DNA from: Sutterella sp. | Lineage (GTDB): Bacteria; Pseudomonadota; Gammaproteobacteria; Burkholderiales; Burkholderiaceae_F | Direction: 5' to 3' | Length of the DNA: 41,959 bases | NCBI GenBank assembly: GCA_020025965.1 | Contig: JAHHRG010000013.1 | Location: 1-41,959, forward strand | Shown here: positions 1 through 8,640 of the stretch, piece after piece | Layout: every line of letters begins with the position of its first letter | Numbering within the stretch: the first letter of the stretch is position 1 | Notes under the pieces: model-generated | Told to the model about the DNA's origin: nothing | Seen by the model: only the letters and a program-made list of their open reading frames with translations | Database searches by the model: none | Program-made: the position numbers and the translations under genes

Positions 1-110
1 GGTGTCAAGATAAAAAACATGAGATGGTCTCCATTGCTGGAACGCCCCGTCTTTGGGGGCTGACCATCTCATTAAAGGTAAAGGGCGCCGATTTCTCGAC
101 ACCTTTTTTC
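1..110 (+). terminator. Structured element ending in a T-run (terminator or 3' end of an RNA)
   Basis: Two nested perfect pairings are visible. ATGAGATGGTC (19-29) pairs with GACCATCTCAT (62-72), with a smaller CCCC/GGGG hairpin inside, and GGTGTC (1-6) pairs with GACACC (98-103), followed directly by six T. This is more elaborate than an ordinary intrinsic terminator and could be the 3' end of a small RNA or of a transcript entering from the left. The element starts at the window edge, so its full extent is unknown. Confidence 0.45.
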
Positions 111-129
111 AATTTAGATTTTTCCACTC

Positions 130-1524
130 TCAATCGAACAGCCTGTCCACGCGCTTGGCTTGCGCCTCACGGGCCTTCTTTTGAAGAAGATAGCCTTCAT
201 AAGCCGCTTCGGCACGTTTAATGCCGTCGATTTCGGCCCAGAATTCCAATTTGCCTGCAGGCAAATCCAAGCGAATGCGCGGCGACCAGACGTTGCGGGC
301 CGGTGCGCGTTCCGTCTCAAAAAGCCCTGCCTCATCAATCGCTCGATAGCGCTTCTTCAAGGCCGGTAAAACAGACTCTAAGCCAACTGGATCGCCTTCG
401 CTCAAAATCTCGAGACGCATAAGTTTGCCGGAATCAGCACCGAACCAAGCGTAACTCCTCACCTCGCCCGGAATCCCGAAGCAGGCTCCTCTGAGCGTAT
501 AGGTTTGCGAACCGTCCGGCAAGAGAATCGGTTCGCCCATGTCACAGTCCTCTACACCAGCAATCCGCTGTTTTACTTCGGCCCAATCCGAACCACCAAC
601 AAGCAACCCCGAGAAATGCGGACAACGGTCTTCGGGGCTTTCGCTCAACCAAGCAAGGGTCTCAACAGCCTTTCTCGCGGTCGCGCCGTATTCAACGGAG
701 AAATTCCCGTCGTTTTTCGGACGGCTGACCGACATCACGGCCGTCTTTGTGACCCAAAGATCACGGTCGGCTTCTCGAACCCAGATGCCCGTCGAATCCA
801 TGACGGTGCTCTTCTTCTTTAAGTGTTCAAGCAGTTCATCACGCTTGTCCGCCGACATACGGACATAGATGTCCGATACCAGCCCGTTGAAGGTATAGGA
901 AATCAACACACTCTGCGCCTCGATTCCGAAGTTCGCTCCCGAAATGATGTGACGCTTCCCGAGACGGTTATCTTCATAAAAACGCGCATGCTCGCCGTAC
1001 TTTGCTTCGACATCTTCGCGTGTCGTCACGTAGGGCGTGAGGCCCAGAAACTCAGGCACGCACACAATGGGACCTTCGGTCGACAAAGCTTCGTCAGTTG
1101 GGGTGGATGGGACCGCAGTTTCTTCAGTGTTCACATCGGCAGCTTCATCAATCTCGTCGGCATGGTTCGCTTCAGAATCTTCTGCAGCATCGCCTTCGTC
1201 TGCCAAATCGGTTTTATCGCTCAACTCACTCGCGGCCGCCTCTTCGGGAGCATCGAGTTCTTCGGAACCTTCCGTCTTCTCGACCGTCAAAGTCGAGACA
1301 ACTTCATCGGCTTTGCTCTTGTTAGCCTGAATCGAGGGTGACGAGTTTACTGATACGTCAGTTTTAGGTGTCGGTACATCGGTTTTCTCGACAGTCTTTT
1401 TTTCTGCCACCCTTTCGTTTATTTCAACGGGGGCAACGGGTAGGCTTTCCGCTGAAGCGGCAAACGCCCACATTGGAACGAGCAAACCGACTGTAAGGGG
1501 AAACGCCCAAAGTTGCTTCGACAT
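130..1524 (-). CDS. Secreted hypothetical protein with acidic low-complexity region
   Basis: About 464 residues, family not recognised. I start it at the ATG at 1524 because GGAGAGAGG lies just upstream and the N-terminus (MSKQLWAFPLTVGLLVP) is a clear signal peptide with a probable cleavage after an AxA-like AFAASAES stretch; an in-frame start 20 codons earlier has no such support. Residues about 20-150 are rich in Glu, Asp, Ala, Thr and Ser, a disordered acidic linker. The remainder is a globular region containing two cysteine-bearing segments that may be duplicated: each has an acidic/Cys stretch followed by an aromatic-rich beta-type sequence. The gene is divergent from the exporter at 1623. 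It is probably periplasmic or surface-linked; its function is unknown. Confidence 0.75.
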   Translation of the reverse strand: MSKQLWAFPLTVGLLVPMWAFAASAESLPVAPVEINERVAEKKTVEKTDVPTPKTDVSVNSSPSIQANKSKADEVVSTLTVEKTEGSEELDAPEEAAASELSDKTDLADEGDAAEDSEANHADEIDEAADVNTEETAVPSTPTDEALSTEGPIVCVPEFLGLTPYVTTREDVEAKYGEHARFYEDNRLGKRHIISGANFGIEAQSVLISYTFNGLVSDIYVRMSADKRDELLEHLKKKSTVMDSTGIWVREADRDLWVTKTAVMSVSRPKNDGNFSVEYGATARKAVETLAWLSESPEDRCPHFSGLLVGGSDWAEVKQRIAGVEDCDMGEPILLPDGSQTYTLRGACFGIPGEVRSYAWFGADSGKLMRLEILSEGDPVGLESVLPALKKRYRAIDEAGLFETERAPARNVWSPRIRLDLPAGKLEFWAEIDGIKRAEAAYEGYLLQKKAREAQAKRVDRLFD

Positions 1525-1622
1525 CGCCTCTCTCCATATAGAATTCGTTCCAATAATATAGCGTTTTTTCCGACCGTCAGTCACGGCGGTCTTTTGCCTT
1601 GATTTTGTTTCGGGATTGTCCC

Positions 1623-4055
1623 ATGAGCAGCCAGAAACTTCTCTCAGCAGTCGGCCTCTTCGTTTTTCTAGCCGTATCCATCGTTCTCGGTTTTCAGGTC
1701 GCGGATCGCCTTCGGGATCGTCCCTTCGACCCGAGCTTGTCCGCGCTTTTCCCTGTCAATCTCACACGAACGGGCGATGCCGAGCTTGAAAATGCCGTGC
1801 GTCAAAAACTCTCCGGCAAGGGCGCACAGTCGGTGACGGTTCTGATTTCTGTTAAAACGACCGACGGTACGCCCGCACAACGCCGTCAGCTCGTCATCGA
1901 AACGGCAGAAAAATTCAAAAACGATCTCAATGCAACCGGACTCTTTACGTCGGTTGCCCCCTCTCCCGAAGCCTTTGCCGCCCTTCGCCCGACAGTGGGC
2001 CGTCTCATGAGTAACGGCATGCGTTTCCTTCTTATCGAAACGCTCGCCGGTCCCGAGCCTCAGGAAAAATTGCTTGCAATGGCGCTCAGTAACCTCGGCA
2101 ACCCCGCCGCCCCGAAACTCATGGGTTTTCAGGCCGATCCTTTCGGGCTCTTCGACAGTTGGCTCGCAGAACGTCAGCAAGCGATCGGTACGGTCCCCGT
2201 GATGGGAACGTCCGGTCCCCTGTCCCTTGTCATTCGTGACGACGACAATACCGCCACGATTCTCCTGCCCCTAACAGCCAAAGCAGGCGTCGCCGAATCG
2301 GGTCAGGGTGCACTCACCGAAGCACTCAATACCGTCAAAGCCGACACCGCACGCGCGTTTGCGCGTCTTCATCCCGAGGCTCGCCTCACCGTGACAGTTG
2401 CGGGTGTTCCGCTCTTTACCGACAGCATTGCCGCCACGGCCCAATCCGAACTCACGATGATCGGAACGATTTCGACGATCTGCATTCTCACGTTCGCCCT
2501 CTTCCTTTTCGGCCGACCGTTGACCGTTCTCTCGATGGCACTGACCGTAGCCGTCGGCTTTCTGACGGGCCTCGGCTTTGCGCTCAATATCTTTGGAACC
2601 CTGAGTCTTCTGACCTTCGTTTTCGGCGCCACCTTAATCGGCGTTACGGTCGACTACAGCGCCCATTGGTTTACGACGCTCTCCGACCCCGCCAAGACGG
2701 GCGACGCCTGGGAAACTCAGGCTCATCTTGCTCCGGCTTTGACCCTGGCGGCCCTGTCGACTGCCGTTGCTTACGGCCTCCTCGCCACAACGCCGTTGCC
2801 GGGGCTGCGCCAGATGGCCGTCTTTGCCGCAGCGGGGGTAACCGGAGCTTTCCTCTGCGTACTTTTGCTCTTACCCTTCCTCACTCGACATCGTCAGCGT
2901 TGTGTCACACCGCTGATGCGTTATTTGAGCGCGCTCTTTCCGCGCTTTCCGCGTATGAATAAGGAGCGTTGGACAACCCCGGCGGGCTTTGCCTCAAGCG
3001 TACTCTTCGTTCTCTTTTTAACGGGAGGTCTTTGGCAACTTACGCCCCATTCGGGGGTACGCGATCTGCAGGGACTTCCCGAGGATTTGCTTGCCGATCA
3101 GACCGAAATAGCTCGTAAGTTAGCCCTCCCTTCGCCGGCTCAAGTCTTCCTGGTCGAAGGCCGCACGCTCGATCAAGTCCTCGAACGCGAAGAAATCCTG
3201 AAGGACCATATCGATGCTCTTCGCCGAGAACGACCGCAATTTTCAGGTATTCGCCCGGCCGGCCTCTCCGACTGGATGCAATCGTCTCGACGCAGCAATG
3301 CCGATCGCATTCTCGCCACACGCGCCGTGCAAACGGTGGCGGAACCGATCAATGCACTCCTGGGAGCCGAACCGGCTTTACCCGGCACGGCACCGATGAC
3401 ACTTGAAATGCTCGAGAAAGGCCCCGCGAAAGAAATCGTTCGTCAAACCGTGCTGATCAATAACGGTGAACGTGCCGCCACGCTCCTTTATCTGTCGGGC
3501 CTCACGCCGAAGGCGCTTCCTCACCTTGATCGCCTTGCGGAAGAAGTGGGCGAAGACGTCACCTTTATCGACATGACAGGCGAAATCAATCGCACCTTTA
3601 CGACCTATCGAGACCGCGTCATCGGCCTCTTGGCTATCGGCATCGTGCTCGTCTTTTTCCTTCTTCGCATTCCGTACGGACGCGAGGCGTGGCGCAGCGT
3701 GTTGCCCGCGGTACTCGGCATTTTGACCGCCATTGCCGTTCTGGGGTGGCTAGGCATTCCATTTACGCTCTTTTCCGCTCTGGCTTCAATTCTTCTCTTG
3801 GGGCTCGGTGTGGACTGCGGCATCTTTTTGTCCAGTGCACCGACCGAGGGGCGAGCCTGGACCGCCGTTTTCTTCTCCGGAACGACAACCATGCTCTCGT
3901 TCGGTCTCTTAGCGCTCTCCTCTACGCCTGCGCTCTCGACCTTCGGCCTCACGGTTCTGGTCGGGCAGATCGCTATCTGGCTTATTGCTCCGCTCGTCCG
4001 CCCCAAGCACCCCGCCTTAAAACATTCGGCCTTCACCCGTCGTCTTTTTTGCTAG
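1623..4055 (+). CDS. MMPL/RND-family inner-membrane exporter
   Basis: About 810 residues with the MMPL plan. One N-terminal membrane segment (about residues 8-25) precedes a large periplasmic domain, followed by a block of five to six membrane helices (about 270-430). A second N-terminal-like helix, a second periplasmic domain and a second helix block (about 660-800) follow. Segments such as GVTVDYSAHWF and LGLGVDCGIF are the paired Asp-containing transmembrane motifs typical of proton-driven RND/MMPL proteins. I prefer the ATG at 1623 over the one 24 bases upstream because the signal-anchor begins there, although neither has a strong ribosome site. The next gene is a DUF3261-like lipoprotein, a pairing known from aryl-polyene and related lipid gene sets, so export of an acyl or polyene lipid is a reasonable guess. 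No other biosynthetic gene of such a cluster is visible here. Confidence 0.85.
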   Translation: MSSQKLLSAVGLFVFLAVSIVLGFQVADRLRDRPFDPSLSALFPVNLTRTGDAELENAVRQKLSGKGAQSVTVLISVKTTDGTPAQRRQLVIETAEKFKNDLNATGLFTSVAPSPEAFAALRPTVGRLMSNGMRFLLIETLAGPEPQEKLLAMALSNLGNPAAPKLMGFQADPFGLFDSWLAERQQAIGTVPVMGTSGPLSLVIRDDDNTATILLPLTAKAGVAESGQGALTEALNTVKADTARAFARLHPEARLTVTVAGVPLFTDSIAATAQSELTMIGTISTICILTFALFLFGRPLTVLSMALTVAVGFLTGLGFALNIFGTLSLLTFVFGATLIGVTVDYSAHWFTTLSDPAKTGDAWETQAHLAPALTLAALSTAVAYGLLATTPLPGLRQMAVFAAAGVTGAFLCVLLLLPFLTRHRQRCVTPLMRYLSALFPRFPRMNKERWTTPAGFASSVLFVLFLTGGLWQLTPHSGVRDLQGLPEDLLADQTEIARKLALPSPAQVFLVEGRTLDQVLEREEILKDHIDALRRERPQFSGIRPAGLSDWMQSSRRSNADRILATRAVQTVAEPINALLGAEPALPGTAPMTLEMLEKGPAKEIVRQTVLINNGERAATLLYLSGLTPKALPHLDRLAEEVGEDVTFIDMTGEINRTFTTYRDRVIGLLAIGIVLVFFLLRIPYGREAWRSVLPAVLGILTAIAVLGWLGIPFTLFSALASILLLGLGVDCGIFLSSAPTEGRAWTAVFFSGTTTMLSFGLLALSSTPALSTFGLTVLVGQIAIWLIAPLVRPKHPALKHSAFTRRLFC

Positions 4056-4090
4056 GATGCAGTGTTTGCCACTCTTTGGAGAGTCGTTTC

Positions 4091-4693
4091 GTGACTAGTC
4101 GCCGTCATCTTCTTGCCGTTTCGCTCATCGCCGCTTCCGCCTTTTCTGCGGGCTGCACGAGCGTCTTGCAAAAGCCTGCGCCCTTTTTGTCGGTAACTGA
4201 CTTCCCTCGCTTTTACCCGCGCTTTCCCATTCCGTTTACGGCCGACTGGGAACAGATGATCACGGTGCACTTTGTCGAGGAAGCCAAAGCAGGCGGCGCA
4301 CCGGCCAATATTCCGGAACTTCGAACCCGCCTTCTGGTCAAGTCCGATTCGCTCGAAGTGGCGCTTCTCGCCATGAATTTCCCCGTCTGGCGTCTTTATC
4401 TATCGCCCGCCGGGTTGCGAGAATCCCGTCACGGACTGCTGGACAAACGCGTCGCCGCCGAGCCTTTTTTGCGTGATTTGACCTTCGCACTTTGGCCGGA
4501 AAAAGACATTCGCGAGATGTTGGCCGAGTCGCCCGACGCCGACCGTTGGTCTCTGAGGATCTCCAAAAATACCCGCCGTCTGACGACAGGCAATCTCCTT
4601 CTGCTCGACATGAAAAAAGAAGGAAACGTCATCAGGCTCACCAATCATCCCGAAGGCTATACGCTCACGATTACGACTGCCTCGGCAGATTGA
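4091..4693 (+). CDS. DUF3261-like outer-membrane lipoprotein
   Basis: About 200 residues. I choose the GTG at 4091: GGAGAG lies 8-13 bases upstream, and the product then begins with a basic n-region, a hydrophobic stretch and a lipobox FSAGC, giving a lipidated Cys near residue 23. The C-terminal half has the DUF3261 pattern: an LWP motif, a tryptophan-containing segment, then a basic strand and a closing GYTLTI. It starts 35 bases after the MMPL gene in the same direction, so the two are probably co-transcribed. Family knowledge links DUF3261 lipoproteins with MMPL exporters in aryl-polyene clusters; the exact role is unknown. Family assignment is by pattern only. Confidence 0.7.
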   Translation: MTSRRHLLAVSLIAASAFSAGCTSVLQKPAPFLSVTDFPRFYPRFPIPFTADWEQMITVHFVEEAKAGGAPANIPELRTRLLVKSDSLEVALLAMNFPVWRLYLSPAGLRESRHGLLDKRVAAEPFLRDLTFALWPEKDIREMLAESPDADRWSLRISKNTRRLTTGNLLLLDMKKEGNVIRLTNHPEGYTLTITTASAD

Positions 4694-4713
4694 CATTTTG
4701 TATCGCTCCGATG

Positions 4714-4753
4714 GAACGCCCGCCCGTATTGATTACGCGCGGGCGTTCTTTTT
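4714..4753 (+). terminator. Intrinsic terminator after the MMPL-lipoprotein pair
   Basis: GAACGCCCGC (4714-4723) pairs perfectly with GCGGGCGTTC (4739-4748) and is followed by TTTTTC. It separates this pair from ppk. Confidence 0.85.
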
Positions 4754-4893
4754 CAATCGTCTGTCATTCCCTGTGCGATAGGTTTTTTAAAACTTTCCTC
4801 AGTTATTCTTCTCGTTCCTCCCAATAGCACAAAAAACTTTTTCAAGCGATAATAAATATATTCACATTCCCTTTTTTATTGAGAGAGAAGCGT

Positions 4894-7083
4894 ATGGCTG
4901 AAAAGAACACGAATCAAACAAACGCCGAAGCGGTTCGTCCCGCCCGTCGTCCGGCCCGCAAAACGCCTCCGGTCAATGCTCCCGTCGCGCTTGACGCCCC
5001 GTCGCTCTACATCAACCGAGAATTGAGCTGGATCGAATTCGACCGCAAGGTTCTTGAAACCGCCATGGACACACAGGTGCCGCTCATTGAGCGCGTGAAG
5101 TTCCTGTCGATTTTCTTCAACAACCTTGACGAATTCTTCATGGTTCGCGTGATGAACCTGCAGCGTCAGGCCCGTGTCGGTGCCGAACCGACCGGGGCCG
5201 ACAAGATGCCCGCAGCAAAACTTTTGACCGAAATTCGCCGTCACGTTCTGGAAATGCTCGACACGGCCGAAGATCTCTGGTTTAAGGACCTGAAGCCCGC
5301 CCTTCAGAAAAAAGGCATTCGCTTCGGAACCTACGCTACTTTGAGCGCCAAACGCCGCGCTTTCCTTGATCGCTATTTCGATACGGAAATCTTCCCGATC
5401 CTGACGCCTCAGGCAGTGGATGCCGGTCATCCTTTCCCGATGATCTCCAACACCAGCATGAATTTCGTGGTGGAACTCGAAGGCGTTCACGAAGACGAAC
5501 CCGGCCGCACGCGCTTCGGACGCGTCAAGTGTCCCAACAACGTGCCGCGTTTCCTTTTCATTCCCGAAGATGCCGATGAAAATCTGAGTCTTGACGTCGA
5601 CAGCCGCGAAGGCACGATCATCATGATCGAAGACCTGATCGCCGCCCGTATGGAACGACTCTTCCCGGGTTACCGCGTACGAAGCGAAGGCCTTTTCCGC
5701 ATTACGCGCAATACCGACGGTGAAATTGAAGAAGACGAAGCCGACGACCTTTTGGCCGCCGTTCGCGACTATGTCGAACAGCGCCGCTTCGGTTCCGTTG
5801 TGCGTTTCGAACTCGAACGCGGTATGCCGCAGCGCCTGCAGGACTTCCTCAACAAGCACCTCGAAATGCGCCCGCAGCAGATCTACAAGACGAAGATGCC
5901 CCTTTCCTTCTCGGAATTCATGGGACTCTCGAGCGTCGACCGTCCGGGGCTCAAATACCCCGCCTTCCATGCCCGTCTGCCCAAAGCTTTCGAACTGGAA
6001 ACCGATACCTTTGCGGCCATCCGAAAGCACGATCAGCTGTTCTACCACCCCTACGAATCCTTCACCTCGGTTCTGAACTTCCTCCAGAAGGCCGCGGTCG
6101 ATCCGCAGGTCGCCGCCATCAAGCAAACGCTTTATCGCTGCGGCAGCAATTCCCCGATTGTGAAGAGCCTTCTCGAAGCCCGTCGCCGCGGCAAGCAGGT
6201 GACGGCCGTTGTCGAACTGAAAGCACGCTTTGACGAAGAACGCAACATCAACTGGGCGGAATCCCTCGAACGTGCCGGTGTCAACGTGGTTTACGGTTTT
6301 GCCGGTCTCAAGATTCACGCCAAGCTTTGCCTGGTCGTTCGCCGTGAAGAAAAGGGTCTGAAGCGCTACGTCCATATCGGGACGGGGAACTACAACGCAA
6401 GCTCCGCCAAGATCTATACCGACCTCGGGCTCATTACGGCCAATAACGAGATCTGCGACGACGTTCAGGACCTCTTCAACGTGATGACGGGCTGCGGGAT
6501 TGTTGACGAATACCGTCGCATCTTCGTGTCTCCGAAGGGCATGCGCCCGAACCTCGCGAAACTCATCCGAGAAGAAATCGACTTCCACAAGGCCTCGGGC
6601 AACGGTCGCATCATTTTGAAGTGCAACCAGCTCGTTGATCCCGACATCATTCATCTTCTCTACGAAGCCAGTCAGGCCGGGGTCAAGATCGAATGCATCG
6701 TCCGCGGGATCTGCTCCCTGCGCCCGGGGCTACCCGGAATTTCCGAAACGATTACGGTTCGCTCCGTCGTCGGTCGTCTGCTCGAACACGCCCGCATCTA
6801 CTGCTTCCGCCACGGCGACAACCCGAAGATGTATGTAGGCAGTGCCGACCTGATGCCGCGTAACCTCAACGGTCGTATCGAAGTGCTGACGCCGATCCTC
6901 GACAAGGATCTTCTTCAGAACGTTCTCGATCAGATCGTCACGCCGCAGCTCAACGACAACATCCATGCTTGGGAAATGCAATCCGACGGTTCTTACCGCA
7001 AGCTCTCGCCTGCCGTCGGCGAAGCGGTCTACGACTCGCAGGAAGAAATCGGCAAGATTCTCAATCTGAGGAAGCGTCACTAA
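4894..7083 (+). CDS. ppk: Polyphosphate kinase 1
   Basis: About 729 residues. It makes and reverses the transfer of the ATP gamma-phosphate onto inorganic polyphosphate chains. The N-terminal domain opens with the family sequence LYINRELSWIEFD. The two phospholipase-D-like catalytic domains include the GLKIHAKLC motif, whose His (residue 475 here) corresponds to the autophosphorylated histidine, then HIGTGNYN. Near the C-terminus is LEHARIYCF with the second conserved His, and SADLMPRNL. The ATG at 4894 follows GAGAGAG and is preferred over a codon 15 bases upstream. The first 30 residues are a basic, Ala/Pro-rich tail not typical of the core family. It appears monocistronic, with terminators on both sides; no ppx gene is in the window. 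Confidence 0.97.
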   Translation: MAEKNTNQTNAEAVRPARRPARKTPPVNAPVALDAPSLYINRELSWIEFDRKVLETAMDTQVPLIERVKFLSIFFNNLDEFFMVRVMNLQRQARVGAEPTGADKMPAAKLLTEIRRHVLEMLDTAEDLWFKDLKPALQKKGIRFGTYATLSAKRRAFLDRYFDTEIFPILTPQAVDAGHPFPMISNTSMNFVVELEGVHEDEPGRTRFGRVKCPNNVPRFLFIPEDADENLSLDVDSREGTIIMIEDLIAARMERLFPGYRVRSEGLFRITRNTDGEIEEDEADDLLAAVRDYVEQRRFGSVVRFELERGMPQRLQDFLNKHLEMRPQQIYKTKMPLSFSEFMGLSSVDRPGLKYPAFHARLPKAFELETDTFAAIRKHDQLFYHPYESFTSVLNFLQKAAVDPQVAAIKQTLYRCGSNSPIVKSLLEARRRGKQVTAVVELKARFDEERNINWAESLERAGVNVVYGFAGLKIHAKLCLVVRREEKGLKRYVHIGTGNYNASSAKIYTDLGLITANNEICDDVQDLFNVMTGCGIVDEYRRIFVSPKGMRPNLAKLIREEIDFHKASGNGRIILKCNQLVDPDIIHLLYEASQAGVKIECIVRGICSLRPGLPGISETITVRSVVGRLLEHARIYCFRHGDNPKMYVGSADLMPRNLNGRIEVLTPILDKDLLQNVLDQIVTPQLNDNIHAWEMQSDGSYRKLSPAVGEAVYDSQEEIGKILNLRKRH

Positions 7084-7114
7084 GCTCCATCAGCGATTTC
7101 ATCGCAAGCGACCG

Positions 7115-7147
7115 CCCCGGAAAGGCATCCGCCTCTCTGGGGTTTTT
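7115..7147 (+). terminator. Terminator of ppk
   Basis: CCCCGGAAAGGC pairs with GCCTCTCTGGGG (one mismatch and one G-T pair) and is followed by TTTTT. Confidence 0.75.
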
Positions 7148-7325
7148 AGTCTTTCTGCACTTCTTTCCTGTTACCCGAATCGTTCTGAAGTGAAATCGGA
7201 TTTCATTCTTCGAGAACGGATTCCGTCAGACAGAACATTCATCCCGTTTGATTTTTTTGAGGACATCTAGGTAATCAGCCTTAGTTGCCAAACTCTCAAA
7301 TATCTGTACAATCAAATCTGTTCGC

Positions 7326-7432
7326 TCTCCGAGGGAGACGCGAGCCGCTTCATATCAAATGCCTTCGGTTCCGTGGGAGCCGAGATAACCGTCCCCCTTG
7401 TTCAGAACGGCAGGCACCGGACCCTCTCCGGT
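7326..7432 (+). promoter_or_regulatory. Structured 5' leader, possible riboswitch or attenuator of unrecognised class
   Basis: Three hairpins lie in a row upstream of a methionine-type binding-protein gene. TCTCC/GGAGA (7326-7338, three-base loop), CGGTTCC/GGAGCCG (7366-7382, three-base loop) and ACCGGA/TCCGGT (7416-7432, loop CCCTC). The loop CCCTC is exactly complementary to GAGGG at 7331-7335, which would break the first hairpin, so two alternative folds are possible. It does not match the SAM-I, SAM-II, TPP or cobalamin consensus as I know them. Being a regulatory RNA is inference. Confidence 0.35.
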
Positions 7433-7517
7433 TATTAGTTCATTCTTCAGCCTCGTCAGTCGTTCTTTGACGGTTATTCGTCTTATGCTGAAAAACTTTT
7501 TCCCAAGGAACAATCAA

Positions 7518-8342
7518 ATGAAACTCAAGCTTTTTGCATCCGTTTGCGTCGCAGCAGGTCTTTGTCTCGGTCTTGCCGGTTGCGGCGATGATAAGGCACA
7601 GGGTCCCCAGGCCGATAACGGCGCTCTGACTTTGACGGTCGGTGCCAGCCCCGTTCCCCATTCCGACATTCTCGCCCAAGTCGCTCCCGTTCTTCAGAAG
7701 GACGGCATCACGCTCAAAGTGATCGAATTCAGCGACTATGTGAAGCCCAATATGTCTTTGGCCGACAAGGAACTCGACGCCAACTTCTTCCAGCACCTCC
7801 CCTATCTTGAATCGTTTGCCAACGACCGCGGTCTGAAACTCACGTCTCTCGTTGCCGTTCATATCGAACCGATGGGTGTCTACTCTTCCAAGGTCAAGAC
7901 GATTGACGAAGTCCCGGCCGAAGGTCGAGTCGGTATCCCGAACGATCCGACGAACGGCGGTCGTGCTTTGAAGGTGCTTGAAACGGCCGGTCTTATCAAG
8001 TTGAAGGAAGGCGTCGGTGTCACGGCAACCGTCAACGACGTGGTTGAAAATCCGAAGAACGTGAAGTTCATCGAAGTGGAAGCCGCTCAGTTGCCGCGCG
8101 CGTTGGATGATCTTTCTCTTGCGGTCATCAACTCCAACTACGCTTTGGGTGCCAATCTCAATCCGACGAAGGATGCGATCGCCATTGAATCGAAAGATTC
8201 TCCCTACGCCAATATCGTTGCCATTCGCGCTGGTGACGAAGCCCGTCCCGAACTCCAGAAGCTCAAGGCTGCTCTGACGTCGGAAGAAGTCCGCAAATAC
8301 CTCACCGAAACGTATAAGGGGGCGGTTGTTCCGGCTTTCTAA
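7518..8342 (+). CDS. metQ: MetQ/NlpA-family substrate-binding lipoprotein
   Basis: About 274 residues. The start at 7518 is set by AAGGAA ten bases upstream and by a lipoprotein signal peptide ending in LGLAGC (lipidated Cys at about residue 22). The mature part matches the NlpA family that binds D/L-methionine: SPVPHSDIL near the N-terminus, then a NFFQHLPYL segment, a GIPNDPTNGGRAL motif and a late NSNYALGANL motif. In the usual system it feeds the MetN ATPase and MetI permease, but neither gene is next to it, so it is an orphan binding protein here. Methionine is the likeliest ligand; other NlpA-family ligands cannot be excluded. The preceding structured leader may regulate it. Confidence 0.88.
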   Translation: MKLKLFASVCVAAGLCLGLAGCGDDKAQGPQADNGALTLTVGASPVPHSDILAQVAPVLQKDGITLKVIEFSDYVKPNMSLADKELDANFFQHLPYLESFANDRGLKLTSLVAVHIEPMGVYSSKVKTIDEVPAEGRVGIPNDPTNGGRALKVLETAGLIKLKEGVGVTATVNDVVENPKNVKFIEVEAAQLPRALDDLSLAVINSNYALGANLNPTKDAIAIESKDSPYANIVAIRAGDEARPELQKLKAALTSEEVRKYLTETYKGAVVPAF

Positions 8343-8457
8343 TCACCGACAACACTGCGACAGCTCCCGATCAATCTTTTATTGACCGGGAAGCTCCTTC
8401 CGAGGGAATCACCGTTTTTCCTCGAAAGAGATAAAGCCGAGCTCGTTCCGCCTATTT

Positions 8458-8496
8458 CCCCATCCGATACCCGATATCGGATGGGGTTTTCTTTTT
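8458..8496 (+). terminator. Intrinsic terminator downstream of metQ-like gene
   Basis: CCCCATCCGATA (8458-8469) and TATCGGATGGGG (8475-8486) form a perfect 12-bp stem with a five-base loop, followed by TTTTCTTTTT. A weaker inverted repeat without a T-run lies closer to the gene, near 8361-8395. Confidence 0.85.
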
Positions 8497-8640
8497 GAAG
8501 GGGCTCACGTTACAGTGAGCCTCTTTTCGACTCTCATTCCGTCTTTTTGCCGTCGTTTTTAGCTCTCGTAATCGGCTAAAATAGTCTTTTAGGACAAATT
8601 GTGAGAAGGTTTCGAACTTATTTCTCGGAACCCTGGAGTT

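Larger units (their letters stand above)
7084..7517. other. 434-base intergenic region between ppk and metQ-like gene
   Basis: It holds the ppk terminator near its left end and a structured leader near 7326-7432 (separate entries). A simple hairpin, CGTCA with TGACG, lies at about 7454-7473. I see no convincing coding frame and no tRNA. The proximal 60 bases carry AT-rich sequence that could contain a promoter, but no clean -35/-10 pair stands out. Confidence 0.5.

Noticed and set aside
1525..1622. Terminator-like GACCG/CGGTC hairpin between divergent genes.
   Set aside because: No gene ends there, and the stem is only five base pairs.
4761..4780. Pho box upstream of ppk (CTGTCAT followed by CTGTGCG).
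   Set aside because: The second repeat matches at only about four positions and the spacing is three instead of four bases.
4876..6654. Long open frame antisense to ppk.
   Set aside because: It mirrors the ppk reading frame and has no recognisable domain or ribosome site.
7326..7432. SAM riboswitch before the MetQ-like gene.
   Set aside because: The conserved core sequences of SAM-I and SAM-II are not present; the leader is reported as unclassified.
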